Source of the DNA: JBBSUX01 sp038234045
Lineage (GTDB): Bacteria > Pseudomonadota > Gammaproteobacteria > Burkholderiales > Burkholderiaceae_C
NCBI GenBank assembly: GCA_038234045.1
Contig: JBBSUX010000174.1
Location: forward strand, 1 to 7,485
Reading direction: 5' to 3'
Length of the DNA: 7,485 nt
In this document: piece after piece, positions 6,691 to 7,485 of the stretch
Position numbering within the stretch: the first letter of the stretch is position 1
Layout of the letters: each line of letters starts with the position of its first letter
Position numbers and translations under genes: made by a program
The notes under the pieces: generated by a model
Told to the model about the DNA's origin: nothing
Databases searched by the model: none
What the model saw: only the letters and a program-made list of their open reading frames with translations

Positions 6691-7485
6691 ATGTCCCAGG
6701 CTCTCAACGTTCCCCAGGTTCTCAAGGTCTTCATTGATGGCGAAGCCGGCACCACCGGTTTGCAAATTCGCGAACGGCTGCAGGCGATGCCGCAGATCGA
6801 ACTGCTGACCATTGCCGCTGAGCGTCGTAAAGACCCAGCTGCCAAGCGCGAACTGCTGGCCGAGGCCGACATGGTGCTGCTCTGCCTGCACGATGACGCA
6901 GCGCGTGAAACGGTCGCGATGGCCGATGCGCTGGCCACAGAAACAGGCCGCGCCGGCCCCAAGATCATCGATGCCTCCACGGCGCACCGCACCGCGCCGG
7001 GCTGGGTTTTTGGCTTCCCCGAATTGGCGGAAGGCCACGCGGCAAAAGTGGCGGCGGCTACCCGCGTGGCGAACCCAGGCTGCTATGCCACAGGCGCTAT
7101 TGCGCTGATACGCCCGCTGGTGGATGCCGGCCTGCTGCCGCGCGACTTTGGCCTGACGCTGCCATCGGTCAGCGGTTATTCCGGCGGCGGCCGCGCGATG
7201 ATCGAAGCCTACGAAGCCGGCAGCGCACCACTTTACGAGCTGTACGCGCTGGGCCTGAAACACAAGCACCTGCCGGAGATCATGGAATACACCGGCCTCA
7301 CGCGCCGGCCGATTTTTGTGCCCGCAGTGGGCAATTTCCGCCAGGGCATGTTGGTTGAGCTGCCGCTGCATCTCGATCTACTGCCCGGCCGCCCGCGCGC
7401 TGCCGATCTGCACGAAGCGCTGGCCGCGCACTACGCCCGCAGCAACACCGATGAGCAGTGCGTGCGCGTGCTGGCCCCAACGGAT
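6691..7485 (+). CDS. argC: N-acetyl-gamma-glutamyl-phosphate reductase, type 2 (3' end cut by window edge)
   Basis: NADPH-dependent reduction of N-acetylglutamyl-5-phosphate to the semialdehyde, the third step of arginine synthesis; cytoplasmic. 265 residues are visible, most of the roughly 310 of the short ArgC2 form. KVFIDGEAGTTG (12-23) is the nucleotide-binding loop, LCLHDDAA (64-71) and IDASTAHR (93-100) follow, and the catalytic cysteine is Cys131 in NPGCYATG. SGYSGGGRAM (161-170) and KHKHLPEI (190-197) are further family motifs. The frame is clean to the edge. The start at 6691 fits the family's short N-terminus. An in-frame ATG at 6628 would add 21 residues and lies upstream of the likely transcription start. 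Neither ATG has a convincing Shine-Dalgarno sequence. The gene is divergent from sucCD and not in an arg cluster as far as the window shows. Confidence 0.95.
   Translation, partial: MSQALNVPQVLKVFIDGEAGTTGLQIRERLQAMPQIELLTIAAERRKDPAAKRELLAEADMVLLCLHDDAARETVAMADALATETGRAGPKIIDASTAHRTAPGWVFGFPELAEGHAAKVAAATRVANPGCYATGAIALIRPLVDAGLLPRDFGLTLPSVSGYSGGGRAMIEAYEAGSAPLYELYALGLKHKHLPEIMEYTGLTRRPIFVPAVGNFRQGMLVELPLHLDLLPGRPRAADLHEALAAHYARSNTDEQCVRVLAPTD

Overview
The window looks like a core-genome segment of a betaproteobacterium, most likely of the order Burkholderiales. The succinyl-CoA synthetase, TerC, pilin and short-form ArgC sequences all have a betaproteobacterial character, and the sucC-sucD-terC-pilA gene order is one I recall from that order (from memory, not searched). 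Most of the window is GC-rich (about 60-67 % in lines counted by hand). The pilin end is visibly poorer in GC (about 47-55 %). No mobile element, tRNA, rRNA or CRISPR array was seen.

Layout, right to left, because almost everything is on the minus strand. At the right edge a plus-strand argC (type 2, cut by the window end) diverges from sucC. The 196-bp gap between them holds an 8-bp perfect inverted repeat, a weak argC promoter candidate and a long purine-rich tract. sucC and sucD (succinyl-CoA synthetase beta and alpha) form a tight pair closed by a strong intrinsic terminator. Next come terC (membrane protein, probable metal transport), a PP2C-type Ser/Thr phosphatase and a two-FHA-domain protein. 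After a 265-bp regulatory gap comes pilA (major type IV pilin). Last is a TfpX/TfpZ-family pilin accessory membrane protein that runs off the left edge.

Three functional groups are visible. sucCD makes succinate and ATP/GTP in the TCA cycle. The phosphatase and FHA protein are the 'eraser' and 'reader' of a Ser/Thr phosphorylation circuit whose kinase is not in the window. pilA and its accessory gene form a type IV pilus module with its own control region: a good sigma-54 (-24/-12) promoter, a cluster of TGTCA repeats at enhancer distance that could bind PilR, and a terminator immediately after pilA that abuts the ribosome binding site of the accessory gene and should lower its expression relative to pilin.

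I found no wholly new system. The points most worth a second look are the pilA control region, the terminator/RBS arrangement, the low-GC pilin cassette, and the orphan phosphatase-FHA pair beside it.
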